Of a DNA stretch of 33,745 nt, positions 1 through 8,808 are shown one piece after another. A program made the translations under genes and the position numbers. Origin of the DNA: an uncultured Clostridia bacterium (GTDB lineage: Bacteria > Bacillota > Clostridia > Oscillospirales > CAG-272); assembly GCA_944381095.1 (NCBI GenBank), contig CALWJW010000013.1, positions 1-33,745 on the forward strand. The letters run 5' to 3'. The notes below the pieces were generated by a model. It searched no databases. It was not told the DNA's origin and worked only from the letters and a program-made list of their open reading frames with translations. Within the stretch, counting starts at the first letter, position 1, and every line of letters begins with the position of its first letter.

Positions 1-1570
1 ATATCCTGCTCATTTCCGCGTCAGTATACTCATTTCCCAGCATACCGACATCGTTTTTACCTTCTTCGTTTAATTTCAGAATTGAACTGAAAAGTCTTCT
101 GTTGAATCCGGTGACAAAATCACTTTCGCTCAGATCGCATTCTCCGCTCCTTATCTTTGCCGCCCGTTCAGGATGCAGCATCATTATTCCGAGTATTGCC
201 TCCTCTGCGGCGACTGCTTTCGGATTCTGCGCATGCTCAGGATTAACTCTGTCACCTATACCCAGAGACTTATTCTGAAGCTCCTGCTTTATTTTGCTTC
301 CGCTTTCCTTTTCGACTCGTTTCCTGGCTTTATTTACCTCGGCTCCGAAACTGTCCTTTGATACTCCCAGCTGCTCTGCGATCCTCAGGGTATACAGTTC
401 CCTTTCCACAGCCGAGCTGAGCTTCGCTGTTTCTTCGCTCAGTTCCTTTGCCGCTTTGATCTTGCCCTCATCTGTGGAAAAATCGTATTTTTCTTTTGCC
501 TTTGCCATCATGTATCCGAATTTTGTCTCGCTGCCTTTCAGCAGTCTGCCGAAAGCTTCCGCACCGTATGACTTTATGTACTCATCCGGATCCTTTGCGC
601 CGGTTATATTCAGTATCCTTACGTCAAGTCCGTTTTCGGTAAGTATTCCCGTAGCTCTCGCTGTCGCGGCTTTTCCCGCTCTGTCACCGTCGTACGATAT
701 TATCACCTTGTCGGTATATCTTTTCATGAGTCTTGCCTGTTCCGCCGTCAAAGCCGTCCCCAAGGTCGCCACTGCGCAGGGAAATCCGGCGGCGTGCATT
801 GCTATAACATCCATGTAACCTTCGCAAAGTATCAGCCCGTTTTCGCAGTGATCCTTGGCGTAGTTCAACGCAAACAGATTTCTTCCCTTGCTGAATGCTA
901 CCGTATCCGGAGTATTCAGGTATTTCGGCTCACCGTTTCCGATCACTCTTCCGCCGAAGCCCATAACACTTCCCGTAATGTCAATTATCGGAAACATTAT
1001 TCTTTTGCGGAAAAAAGGTGCCGGATTTCCGTCCTTCATCCTGATCAGCGACGCTGCTGTCATCTCGTCGTCGCTGTATCCGAGTGATTTCAGATGTCTG
1101 TAAAGCTCATACCCGCTGCCGCAGTATCCGAGTCCGAACCTGGCTACGGTCTTTCCACTGAGCCCTCGGTTTATCAGATACGCTTTTGCTTCATCGCTTT
1201 TCATCAGCGTACTTCTGAAAAATTTAGCGGCTTCCCGGTTAAGTTCAAAGATCTTTGTGCGTCTCACTCCTCCGCGGTTATCTTCCGGCACCGTGACACC
1301 GCACCTGGACGCAAGCATCCTCAGTGCTTCCTCATAGCCGAGATTCTCTTTTTTCCTGACGAAGGTTATCACGTCTCCCGCCTCGCCGCATCCGAAGCAG
1401 TAATAGCTTTGTGTGTTCACAAACACTGTGAAGGACGGAGTTTTTTCTCCGTGAAACGGACACAGCCCGACCATATTGGAGCCTCTTCTGTGAAGCGTCA
1501 CATATGATGAGATCACTTCCGTTATCTCGCTTCTGGACTTGATTTCTTCTACTGTTGCGTCCGGTATCAC
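1..1570 (-). CDS. dnaG: DNA primase DnaG, 3' end cut by window edge
   Basis: Synthesises RNA primers at the replication fork. The visible 523 codons contain an N-terminal CHC2 zinc finger (C37, H40, C58, C61, in CPFH and CFGC) and, further on, the TOPRIM core with CEGYMD and SYDGDRAG, which hold the catalytic acidic residues. Full-length DnaG is about 600 residues, so only the end of the C-terminal helicase-binding region lies beyond base 1. The start is a GTG at 1568-1570, preceded by GAAAGGGGAG about five bases upstream; no ATG fits as well. It lies 23 bases after dgt, and the dgt-dnaG order (usually followed by the rpoD sigma factor gene) is common in Clostridia. Identification is secure; only the C terminus is unseen. 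Confidence 0.96.
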   Translation of the reverse strand, partial: MIPDATVEEIKSRSEITEVISSYVTLHRRGSNMVGLCPFHGEKTPSFTVFVNTQSYYCFGCGEAGDVITFVRKKENLGYEEALRMLASRCGVTVPEDNRGGVRRTKIFELNREAAKFFRSTLMKSDEAKAYLINRGLSGKTVARFGLGYCGSGYELYRHLKSLGYSDDEMTAASLIRMKDGNPAPFFRKRIMFPIIDITGSVMGFGGRVIGNGEPKYLNTPDTVAFSKGRNLFALNYAKDHCENGLILCEGYMDVIAMHAAGFPCAVATLGTALTAEQARLMKRYTDKVIISYDGDRAGKAATARATGILTENGLDVRILNITGAKDPDEYIKSYGAEAFGRLLKGSETKFGYMMAKAKEKYDFSTDEGKIKAAKELSEETAKLSSAVERELYTLRIAEQLGVSKDSFGAEVNKARKRVEKESGSKIKQELQNKSLGIGDRVNPEHAQNPKAVAAEEAILGIMMLHPERAAKIRSGECDLSESDFVTGFNRRLFSSILKLNEEGKNDVGMLGNEYTDAEMSRI

Positions 1571-1593
1571 AAGGACTCCCCTTTCTTATGCGT

Positions 1594-2625
1594 TCAGTCT
1601 ATCGCCAGTATCCTGTTTCCCTCGTTCCACATCCTCGGCAGAAATATCTGCCTGTACAAAGTCACGGCGTAACGGTCTGTCATTGATGCTATGTAATCGC
1701 AGACCACCCGGCTTTTTTCCTCTCTTTCGAGCCATTTTTTCTGTTCCGGCGGCATTTTCCCCGGATTTTTCTCAAAATACTCGTACAGCCTTGCCAACAG
1801 TAGCTCCGCCTTGCCTTCCTCTCCTTTTGCAACAGGGTTTTTGTATACCGATTCAAACAGAAACTCACGCAGCTTATCGGTTGCTTTCTGTATCTCGGGT
1901 TCCATCATTATCTTTCCGCCCACGCTTGCCCTGACAATACTTTTCGTCATGGTATCTATCCGTTTTCCGTGACTGTCTCCGAGTATTTTCCTGAGCTCCG
2001 ACGGTATATCCGTCTCTTCCAGTATTCCCGCCCGGCATGCGTCATCTATATCGTGATTTATGTAAGCTATCCTGTCGGCGTATCTTATTATTCTTCCCTC
2101 CGGCGTAGACGCTTCACCGCTTCCCCCGGTATGATGCAGTATACCGTCCCGCACCTCCGCGGTAAGATTCAGACCTTTTCCGTTGTTTTCAAGCTTTTCG
2201 ACGACTCTGAGACTCTGCTCGTTGTGCCTGAAAAGCGGACTGTACACCCTTTGAAGCAGTCTCTCACCCGCGTGACCGAACGGAGTATGACCGAGGTCGT
2301 GTCCGAGGGCGGCAGCTTCGGTAAGGTCCTCGTTAAGTCTCAGCGCTCTCGCAACCGTTCTCGCTATCTGCGTTACTTCCAGTGTATGTGTCAGTCTTGT
2401 CCGGTAATGGTCGGCCTCGGGAGACAGAAAGACCTGCGTTTTATGCATCAATCTGCGGAACGCCTTGCAATGTATTATCCGGTCTCTGTCTCTTTGAAAA
2501 TCGGTACGTATATCGCATTTTCCTACGGGGATCTCCCTTCCGGCGCTCTCCGCACTTTTCGTCGCATACGGTGAAAGATAAAGAAACTCGTTTTCCTCAA
2601 GTATTTCACGTACAGTTTTTGACAC
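1594..2625 (-). CDS. dgt: Deoxyguanosinetriphosphate triphosphohydrolase-like HD protein
   Basis: An HD-superfamily dNTP triphosphohydrolase of 343 residues. Members cleave dNTPs to deoxynucleoside and tripolyphosphate and so influence dNTP pools. Visible motifs are the first metal histidine in RLTHTLEV (H80), the GHDLGHTPFGH block around H109-D110, and a downstream HDIDDACRAG segment. The start is a GTG at 2623-2625 with AAAGGGGACAG just upstream. It is directly followed by dnaG, so supply of dNTPs and primer synthesis are probably co-transcribed. The length suits the shorter Firmicutes form rather than the roughly 500-residue E. coli Dgt, and substrate preference may differ. The family call is very safe; the exact substrate is inferred. 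Confidence 0.94.
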   Translation of the reverse strand: MSKTVREILEENEFLYLSPYATKSAESAGREIPVGKCDIRTDFQRDRDRIIHCKAFRRLMHKTQVFLSPEADHYRTRLTHTLEVTQIARTVARALRLNEDLTEAAALGHDLGHTPFGHAGERLLQRVYSPLFRHNEQSLRVVEKLENNGKGLNLTAEVRDGILHHTGGSGEASTPEGRIIRYADRIAYINHDIDDACRAGILEETDIPSELRKILGDSHGKRIDTMTKSIVRASVGGKIMMEPEIQKATDKLREFLFESVYKNPVAKGEEGKAELLLARLYEYFEKNPGKMPPEQKKWLEREEKSRVVCDYIASMTDRYAVTLYRQIFLPRMWNEGNRILAID

Positions 2626-2962
2626 TTACTGTCCCCTTTCCGTATATACTCAAACCGAAAATGAAACATGCCGGCCTGTTAACAAAGCATAAGCATGGGA
2701 ATTGGACTCATATTACCTTTTCCCGCCGTTTCCGAAAAACAGGACAAATACAGCATTTTTCCCAGACAAACGCTCCGCTCCCATACACCGACGGCGGCAT
2801 TCAGGCAAACAACCATATATAATATACGCAAACAATTCCTTTTTTCCTTTTTTGAGCCGTTTATTTGGCTGTAAGGATCTGCGTTATTGTTCAGAATGTT
2901 TTCACAGCCGTTTTTGATCTGTGATTCCGGGTACGGTCAGCCGGTTTTGAGTCGGATAAGTT
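2626..2962. other. Gene-less gap between yigZ and dgt
   Basis: About 340 bases without a convincing gene. Transcription of both flanks is leftward, so this should hold the end of the hflX-yigZ transcript and the promoter of dgt-dnaG. A TATATTATAT stretch on the minus strand near 2816-2825 could be a -10, and TAATAT near 2712 is another, but neither has a convincing -35. I see no clear hairpin with a T-run for either strand. The short open frames here have no ribosome binding site. Confidence 0.5.
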
Positions 2963-3574
2963 TTATATACCGTAGTGGCTCCCCGTGATCACTGTCACTA
3001 TTCTTCCGGCGGCGATTTCCGATATTTTTCTCTCGATTTCCGGATAGATCAACTGCTTCACCGAAAAATCGCAGGTAACAAATTCTCCGAACTCAGCGCC
3101 GGTTTCTATTATGCCGCAATGCCTGATCAAAGGTAACAGCTTCTGATAGTCTGAGTAACTGCAACTGACTCTGAAATCTGTGTAACCTGTATATGTGACT
3201 GTACCGGCGGCTTTGACAGCGTCCCTTGCCGCTCCGCCGTACGCTCTGACCAACCCCGGCGCGCCGAGCAGTATCCCCCCGAAATACCTTGTGACTGTGA
3301 CCAGCGCGTCCGTTATTCCGCTTTTCTGTATCACCCCGAGTATCGGTACTCCGGCGGTTCCCTGCGGTTCGCCGTCATCACTGCATTTGATTTTGCCGTC
3401 GGAAAGCAGATACGCATACGCCGTATGTCTTGCTCCGGGATTCATTTTCCGCACTGCACTTATTATTTCCGTCGCCTTATCTTCATCGTCGCACGGAAAC
3501 GCCGTTGCGGTAAACACCGACTTTTTTTCCGTCAGTGTTGCCGTTGCTTCTTTACCGAGCGTCGTATAATCCAC
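2963..3574 (-). CDS. yigZ: YigZ/IMPACT family protein
   Basis: A 203-residue member of the YigZ (UPF0029/IMPACT) family. The signature RYFGGILLGAPGLVRAY is present mid-protein, with ARHTAYAY and SDDGEPQGTAG before it; both are characteristic of the N-terminal IMPACT domain. Bacterial members are conserved and implicated in translation regulation, but their biochemical role is not settled. The start is taken as GTG at 3572-3574 because AAAAGGAG lies six bases upstream and the resulting N terminus (VDYTTLGKEA) matches the family. An in-frame ATG at 3616 would add 14 residues without a good ribosome binding site. The start lies 23 bases inside the end of hflX, suggesting translational coupling. 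Confidence 0.92.
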   Translation of the reverse strand: MDYTTLGKEATATLTEKKSVFTATAFPCDDEDKATEIISAVRKMNPGARHTAYAYLLSDGKIKCSDDGEPQGTAGVPILGVIQKSGITDALVTVTRYFGGILLGAPGLVRAYGGAARDAVKAAGTVTYTGYTDFRVSCSYSDYQKLLPLIRHCGIIETGAEFGEFVTCDFSVKQLIYPEIERKISEIAAGRIVTVITGSHYGI

Positions 3575-4730
3575 TTTTTTCTCCTTTTCGGTTTGAAAGA
3601 TTTCCGCTGAGCTCATCTATCCTTTCGACAAGCTTTTCAATTCCGTCGCCTGTTTTTGCGGATATCCTGAAAAAATCTTCCTTTTCCGCAAACTGCGGAT
3701 CTGTTTCCGAATAATCCTCTTCCTCATCAGCCTTATCACATTTATTGAAAACGCAGAGTATCTTTTTGTCTTTTCCGCCGAGCTTGCTTATCAGATCCAT
3801 GGATACCTTTGCCTGGTTTATGCACTCACTGTCGGAAGCATCCATCATGACGATTATTATATCGGCGTACTTCACCTCTTCAAGTGTAGAATGAAAGGCT
3901 TTTATGAATTGATGCGGCAAATTGCGTATAAAACCCACCGTATCAGTTATAAGCACAGTTCTCCCTGACGGCAGACTGTATCTGCGAGTAGTCGGATCAA
4001 GCGTCGCGAACAGCTTGTCCTCCGCTGTGATGCCGGCGCCGGTCAGATAGTTCAGAAGCGTTGACTTTCCCGCATTGGTGTAACCCGCAATCGCTACTTT
4101 TATTATTCCGCTGCGATCTCTCTGATTTCTTCTCGTCTTTCTGTTTTCCGCCAGTTCTGCCAGCTGTCTTTCAAGCGATACTATTCTGCCCTTGATGTAT
4201 CTGCGGTCGGTTTCAAGTTTGCTCTCACCGGGTCCTCTCGACGCTATTGTGGCGCTTCCGCCCTGCCTTGAAAGCTCCGTACCTTTGCCGATCAGCCTCG
4301 GGACTGTATATTTCAGCTGTGCAAGCTCGACCTGAAGCTTACCCTCTCCGCTTGTCGCATGAAGTGCAAAAATATCAAGAATGAGCATGCTTCTGTCTAT
4401 CACTCTGACATTGTTGCCTATCATGTCTTCGAGATTTTTTATCTGTGAAGGCGAAAGTTCACAGTCAAAGACCGCCAGATTTATATCTGCCGTTCTGCAC
4501 AGTTCTGAAATTTCTTCCACCTTTCCTTTGCCGATATACGTAGCCGGATCAGGTGCGCTCTTATTCTGGATCACCTGCGCCGCCACCTCTGCTCCCGCCG
4601 TTTCGGCAAGTCGCCATAGTTCGGCAAGTGACGCAAGCGCCGCGCTTTCATTCCTCTCCTGCATAAGTTTTACAAGAACTGCTCTTTCTTTTTCTGCGCT
4701 GTCTGTGTCATATATCTTTTTCTTTGACAT
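3552..4730 (-). CDS. hflX: Ribosome-associated GTPase HflX
   Basis: HflX is a GTPase that binds the 50S subunit and splits stalled 70S ribosomes, for instance during heat stress. The 392-residue protein has the N-terminal HflX domain, a middle glycine-rich stretch (GKGTELSRQGGS, then SRGPGESKLETDRR) and the G domain: G1 GYTNAGKS at about residues 216-223, G3 DTVGF, G4 NKCD. The start is placed at ATG 4728-4730, which has AAAGGAG five bases upstream; an upstream in-frame ATG at 4754 would put eight residues before it, encoded by the ribosome binding site itself. It overlaps yigZ by 23 bases, so the pair is probably one transcript. Confidence 0.96.
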   Translation of the reverse strand: MSKKKIYDTDSAEKERAVLVKLMQERNESAALASLAELWRLAETAGAEVAAQVIQNKSAPDPATYIGKGKVEEISELCRTADINLAVFDCELSPSQIKNLEDMIGNNVRVIDRSMLILDIFALHATSGEGKLQVELAQLKYTVPRLIGKGTELSRQGGSATIASRGPGESKLETDRRYIKGRIVSLERQLAELAENRKTRRNQRDRSGIIKVAIAGYTNAGKSTLLNYLTGAGITAEDKLFATLDPTTRRYSLPSGRTVLITDTVGFIRNLPHQFIKAFHSTLEEVKYADIIIVMMDASDSECINQAKVSMDLISKLGGKDKKILCVFNKCDKADEEEDYSETDPQFAEKEDFFRISAKTGDGIEKLVERIDELSGNLSNRKGEKSGLYDAR

Positions 4731-4827
4731 AAAGTCTCCTTTCCCGCTGTACATTTATCCCGATTGCGGGTTCTGTCCGACACTGTCTGTAATATTTTTT
4801 CGCAATAACCCTTTAACCTTGATTTAC

Positions 4828-5520
4828 TTACAGGTTTTTATCACCGTACTGTTCTGCAAATTCATTTACTACGTCCACATATACCGCTGCGGCTTTATCA
4901 CAAAATTCGTTATAGCTCAGCCCGTCAGCCCCGTCCGATATCGCTCTCAGAACGGCAAACCGGCATTTATTTACGTAACAGACCTGAGCTATCGCCGCTC
5001 CCTCCATTTCACAGGCTATGGCGTTGAATTCGGTAGTTATGAAATTTTTCAGACAGTCCGAAGCCACAAACCTGTCTCCGCTTGCAATGACGCCTTTTAC
5101 CGCTTTGTTTCCATGTCTCACGAGTATATCAAACAGCTTTGCGGTTGCTTCTTTGTCCGCTTTAAAATATACAATACCGATACCTGATATATATCCTTTG
5201 GGATCTCCCAGCGGACTTGTATCCATATCGTACTGTACTGTTTGTTCTGCGACAACTATATCCATTGCCGAAAGCTCCGGACTTAGCGCACCCGCAACTC
5301 CAGTATTGAGTATTATGTCCGGGTGGTATTCAAGTATCATTGTCTGAGCGCAGACCGCCGCAAACACCTTTCCCACTCCGCAGACTGCCGTCACTGTGTC
5401 GGCGCCTCCGAGTTTACCGACAACATACTTAATACCGCTGATCATTTTTTCTTTCTTTGCAGTCATTCTTTCACGTATTCCTGCAATTTCCGTCTCCATG
5501 GCTCCGATAATACCGATCAT
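4828..5520 (-). CDS. mtnN: 5'-methylthioadenosine/S-adenosylhomocysteine nucleosidase
   Basis: Hydrolyses methylthioadenosine and S-adenosylhomocysteine to adenine plus the thioribose product, recycling by-products of SAM use. The 230-residue protein begins MIGIIGAMETEI, typical for the family, and carries NTGVAGAL, the nucleoside-binding EMEGAAIAQVC and the catalytic-aspartate segment RAISDGADG. The start is ATG 5518-5520 with GAAAGGAAA upstream. The frame stays open further upstream to 5712 through the tRNA-Lys gene and its terminator, but that extension is not coding. With the tRNA terminator just upstream, the gene needs its own promoter, which I could not identify with confidence. It complements metY further along in sulfur amino acid metabolism. 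Confidence 0.95.
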   Translation of the reverse strand: MIGIIGAMETEIAGIRERMTAKKEKMISGIKYVVGKLGGADTVTAVCGVGKVFAAVCAQTMILEYHPDIILNTGVAGALSPELSAMDIVVAEQTVQYDMDTSPLGDPKGYISGIGIVYFKADKEATAKLFDILVRHGNKAVKGVIASGDRFVASDCLKNFITTEFNAIACEMEGAAIAQVCYVNKCRFAVLRAISDGADGLSYNEFCDKAAAVYVDVVNEFAEQYGDKNL

Positions 5521-5630
5521 TTCCGTTTCCTTTCGCAATTGTGTTTCCGAATTATTTTCTTTGTCTGTTTTTCCGTGACGCGCCGGTTTTGAATGTTGTT
5601 TATGCCGTTTTCCCATGTCTGCCGGGCAGT

Positions 5631-5662
5631 AAAAAAGCAGAGCCGCTGATCTGCGGCCCTGC
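5631..5662 (-). terminator. Intrinsic terminator of tRNA-Lys
   Basis: On the minus strand a ten-pair GC-rich stem (GCAGGGCCGC with GCGGCTCTGC, one G-U pair) closes a six-base loop and is followed directly by six T residues. It starts one base after the CCA end of tRNA-Lys, so it ends the tRNA transcript before mtnN. Confidence 0.92.
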
Positions 5663-5663
5663 C

Positions 5664-5739
5664 TGGTGCTCCATCGGAGAGTCGAACTCCGGACAACATG
5701 ATTAAAAGTCATGTGCTCTACCTACTGAGCTAATGGGGC
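5664..5739 (-). tRNA. tRNA-Lys (anticodon TTT)
   Basis: A complete 76-base cloverleaf with encoded CCA. The D arm is GCTC/GAGC, the anticodon arm is CATGA-CTTTTAA-TCATG with anticodon TTT, and the T arm is CGGAG-TTCGACT-CTCCG. The discriminator base is A73. The acceptor stem GCCCCAT/ATGGAGC pairs at six of seven positions: position 3-70 is C opposite A. All other stems are perfect, and a strong promoter (5803-5831) and terminator (5631-5662) flank it, so the gene looks functional. The mismatch is either genuine or a single-base error. Confidence 0.96.
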
Positions 5740-5802
5740 TTACTGTGCCTTGCTCACACAGCGCTGTCTCTGACAACCTACCGCCTGGACAAGTACCCCA
5801 TT

Positions 5803-5831
5803 ATAATATCACACTTATAATATTTTGTCAA
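5803..5831 (-). promoter_or_regulatory. Sigma-A promoter of tRNA-Lys
   Basis: Minus-strand TTGACA (5826-5831), 17-base spacer, TATTAT (5803-5808). The -35 is perfect and the predicted start is roughly 57 bases before the mature tRNA. This is a stand-alone promoter, separating the tRNA from the TSCPD gene upstream. Confidence 0.88.
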
Positions 5832-5865
5832 GTGTTTTTTTGAAAAAATTTAATTTTTCAGACTT

Positions 5866-6132
5866 TTAAGCTTGTGTCCGTTTTTCCTCGTCGCAGGCTT
5901 TCCGTACCGCTTTCGCAAGCTGGTCGGCGCATGATGTTCCTTTGCTGCCGCAAAGATTTCCGGCAAGCACCCTCTCTATCTCTTCGGCGCTCTTACCTTC
6001 GACCAGCTTAGATATTGCTTTCAGGTTTCCGTTACATCCTCCCTGAAAGCTGACATTCGTTATTATTCCGTCATTTATTTCAAATGTTATCTTTCTCGAA
6101 CAAACTCCGTTCGGAATGTACTCAAAATTCAT
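5866..6132 (-). CDS. TSCPD domain-containing small protein
   Basis: An 88-residue stand-alone TSCPD-domain protein. The domain is otherwise found at the C terminus of vitamin B12-dependent ribonucleotide reductases; free-standing copies are common in Clostridia and their role is unknown. Four cysteines (C11, C33, C61, C68) fit a metal- or redox-type site. The name-giving motif reads TSCAD here, an alanine in place of proline. The start at 6132 has AAGGAG six bases upstream. It lies 33 bases after alaS on the same strand and is probably the last gene of the tsaE operon. The family call is firm; function is not assigned. Confidence 0.88.
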   Translation of the reverse strand: MNFEYIPNGVCSRKITFEINDGIITNVSFQGGCNGNLKAISKLVEGKSAEEIERVLAGNLCGSKGTSCADQLAKAVRKACDEEKRTQA

Positions 6133-6165
6133 TTTTTCTCCTTCCGTCTGTATCGCTTTGCTTAT

Positions 6166-8808
6166 TCATTTCAGCATATTTTCAAGCGCTTCTTTTGCGG
6201 CTTTCAGCGCTTTTTCTGCGTTTTCCGGCTGCTTTCCGCCGCTCTGAGCACTGTCGGGTCTTCCACCGCCGTTTCCGCCGCATACAGTTGCCGCAGCTTT
6301 TACTATGTTTCCGGCGTGAGCACCTTTCTTTACAGCTTCTTTTCCGCAGCTCGCGGCAAAACTTATCTTTCCGCTGTCTGTCACTGCTATAAGAGTTACC
6401 GCAAAATCATCCGACCTGAATTCATCCGCAAGTTTTCTTGCCGTTTCGACAGTGGTTCCGCTGAGCGTTCCGCTCATGAATCTTACGCCTTTTATTTCAA
6501 CTGCGCTGTCTTTTATGGCGCCCTGCATTGACGATGCTATCTTTGCGTTCAGTCGTTCTATTTCTTTTTCCGCTTCCTTTAACTGATTCATCAGTCCTGC
6601 CGCTTTTCTGACAACATCGGCTCCGCCCGCAACTTTAAGTTCCTTTGCGGTCTCCCTGATTATCCTGTCCTTCTCATCGAGTAATCCCAGAACTCCGAGA
6701 CCTGTCGTTGCCTCTATACGTCTTACTCCCGCCGCCACCGAAGTTTCGCTGATTATTTTGAATACTCCGGCTTTTGCTGTATTGTCTATGTGGGTTCCCC
6801 CGCAGAGCTCTGTGGAAAAATTGCCCATTCTGACAACGCGTACCGTCTGTCCGTACTTTTCTCCGAAAAGCGCCATTGCCCCGATTTTAAGCGCCTGTTC
6901 TATCGGCATCTCCTCGGTATTTACGTTTTCTCCGAGCGAAATGTGAGCATTTACAAGCGACTCAACGGCAAGTATCTCTTTTTCCGTCATTGCCGCATAG
7001 TGTTTGAAGTCGAAGCGCAGTCTTTCGTTGTCGACATACGATCCTGCCTGTTCAACGTGATTTCCGAGTACCTCGCGCAGTGCCGCCTGAAGCAGATGAC
7101 ACGCCGAGTGATTTCTCTTTATCGCCGCTCTTCTCGGAGAATTGATCTCCATACGTACCATGTCACCTACTTTTATATCACCGTTCGCTACGGTGCACAT
7201 ATGAATGTATACGCCGTCGCTCTTCTGTGTGTCGTTGACTGTCATAAGCGAATCTCCGTCATAAACGGTTCCTGTGTCTCCTACCTGTCCTCCGCTTTCA
7301 CCGTAAAACACAGTTTTGTCGGTTATCAGCGAAAAATCTCCCTCGCTTATACTTTCGACTGCCTCGTCTTCTGTTATTATTCCGAGAACTTTCGCTAAAC
7401 ATACTTCGTTTCCGTAACCCAGAAACTCGGTTTTCGGAAATTCTCCCAACAAGCCCTTGGATGCCTCAGACCATCCCGATATTTTTGCTCTTGCGCTTCT
7501 TGCCCTTTCTTTCTGCAAAAGCATCAGCTCCCGGAAATCGTCCTCGCGTATTTTTATCGACTGTTCAGCCGCTATTTCTTTGGTGAGATCCGGCGGGAAT
7601 CCGAAGGTATCATACAGACGGAATACCTCCTCGCCCGGTATCTCCGATTTTCCCTCCGCCACCGCTTTTTTGATTATATTTGAAAGTATACTGAGTCCTG
7701 CGTCTATCGTCGCCGCAAATCTTTCTTCTTCAATTGAAATGACTTTTTTGATGTAATCAAGTTTTTCGGTAAGCTCCGGATATTCGCTTATGTTTTCGGC
7801 GGCAACAGTTTCGGCAATCTCCGACAGGAACATTGTCTTTATTCCGAGCATTTTTCCGTGCCTTGCCGCGCGGCGTATGAGGCGACGCAGTACATACCCT
7901 CTTCCTTCGTTAGACGGTACTACCCCGTCGCAAACCATAAATACCGTTGACCTTATATGATCGGTCACCACTCTGAGCGAAACATCGCTTTTCGGATTTT
8001 CCCCGTATTGCACAGCCGCCTTTTCGCTGATCTTTGCCATTATGTTTCTCACTGTATCGACCTCGAAAAGGTTTTCAACTCCCTGCATAAGACAAGCCAG
8101 TCTTTCAAGTCCCATTCCCGTGTCAATATTGGGTTTTGCAAGTCTTGTATAATTTCCGTTGCCGTCATTTTCAAACTGTGTGAACACAAGATTCCAGAAT
8201 TCCATGAACCGGTCGCAGTCACAGCCCGGTTTACAGTCGGGACTTCCGCAGCCGTACTGCTCTCCGCGGTCGAAGTATATTTCGGAGCACGGTCCGCACG
8301 GACCCTGTCCGTGCTCCCAGAAGTTGTCTTCTTTTCCGAGCCTGACTATCCGCTCAGCCGGAATTCCTGTTTCTTTGTTCCAGATATCGAATGCTTCGTC
8401 ATCGTCCTTGTACACCGTTACCCACAGTTTTTCTTCCGGAAGCGCAAGCCATTTTTCATCTGTCATGAATTCCCATGCCCAGTTTATCGCTTCTCTTTTG
8501 AAGTAGTCCCCAAACGAAAAGTTTCCGAGCATCTCAAAAAAGGTTCCGTGTCTCGCCGTTATTCCCACGCGGTCTATATCCGGGGTACGTATACATTTCT
8601 GACAGGTCGTCATCCTGTGACGGGGAGGCTCCAGCTCACCCGTAAAATATTTTTTCAGCGGTGTCATCCCGGCGTTTATAAGCAGCACCGATTTATCGCC
8701 GTGCGGCACGAGCGGAAAGCTCTTATGCCGTAAATGTCCCTTGCTCTCAAAAAAACTGAGATATTTTTCTCTTATTTCGTTAACTCCCATCCAGCGCATT
8801 TCAGTCAT
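6166..8808 (-). CDS. alaS: Alanyl-tRNA synthetase
   Basis: Charges tRNA-Ala and edits mischarged Ser and Gly. At 880 residues it is full length. The N-terminal class II core is visible (NAGMTPLKKYF, CQKCIRTPDID, RHGTFFEMLGNFSFGDYF), then the editing domain with zinc ligands in HSACH and CGGTH, then the C-Ala tail with a glycine-rich GGNGGGRPD. The start ATG at 8806-8808 overlaps the end of rpiB by eight bases; ATG codons four and seven residues later are alternatives, since the AAAAGGAG is only about two bases from the first ATG. No T-box leader is present, consistent with an internal operon position. Confidence 0.97.
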   Translation of the reverse strand: MTEMRWMGVNEIREKYLSFFESKGHLRHKSFPLVPHGDKSVLLINAGMTPLKKYFTGELEPPRHRMTTCQKCIRTPDIDRVGITARHGTFFEMLGNFSFGDYFKREAINWAWEFMTDEKWLALPEEKLWVTVYKDDDEAFDIWNKETGIPAERIVRLGKEDNFWEHGQGPCGPCSEIYFDRGEQYGCGSPDCKPGCDCDRFMEFWNLVFTQFENDGNGNYTRLAKPNIDTGMGLERLACLMQGVENLFEVDTVRNIMAKISEKAAVQYGENPKSDVSLRVVTDHIRSTVFMVCDGVVPSNEGRGYVLRRLIRRAARHGKMLGIKTMFLSEIAETVAAENISEYPELTEKLDYIKKVISIEEERFAATIDAGLSILSNIIKKAVAEGKSEIPGEEVFRLYDTFGFPPDLTKEIAAEQSIKIREDDFRELMLLQKERARSARAKISGWSEASKGLLGEFPKTEFLGYGNEVCLAKVLGIITEDEAVESISEGDFSLITDKTVFYGESGGQVGDTGTVYDGDSLMTVNDTQKSDGVYIHMCTVANGDIKVGDMVRMEINSPRRAAIKRNHSACHLLQAALREVLGNHVEQAGSYVDNERLRFDFKHYAAMTEKEILAVESLVNAHISLGENVNTEEMPIEQALKIGAMALFGEKYGQTVRVVRMGNFSTELCGGTHIDNTAKAGVFKIISETSVAAGVRRIEATTGLGVLGLLDEKDRIIRETAKELKVAGGADVVRKAAGLMNQLKEAEKEIERLNAKIASSMQGAIKDSAVEIKGVRFMSGTLSGTTVETARKLADEFRSDDFAVTLIAVTDSGKISFAASCGKEAVKKGAHAGNIVKAAATVCGGNGGGRPDSAQSGGKQPENAEKALKAAKEALENMLK

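Noticed and set aside
4381-5187. Plus-strand open frame (268 codons) opposite hflX and mtnN
   Set aside because: Shadow of two secure genes; no domain recognised.
5521-5712. Open frame upstream of and in phase with mtnN
   Set aside because: It runs through the tRNA-Lys gene and its terminator; the ATG at 5520 has a ribosome binding site and a family-typical N terminus.
7957-8733. Plus-strand open frame (258 codons) opposite alaS
   Set aside because: Shadow of a secure gene, no ribosome binding site.
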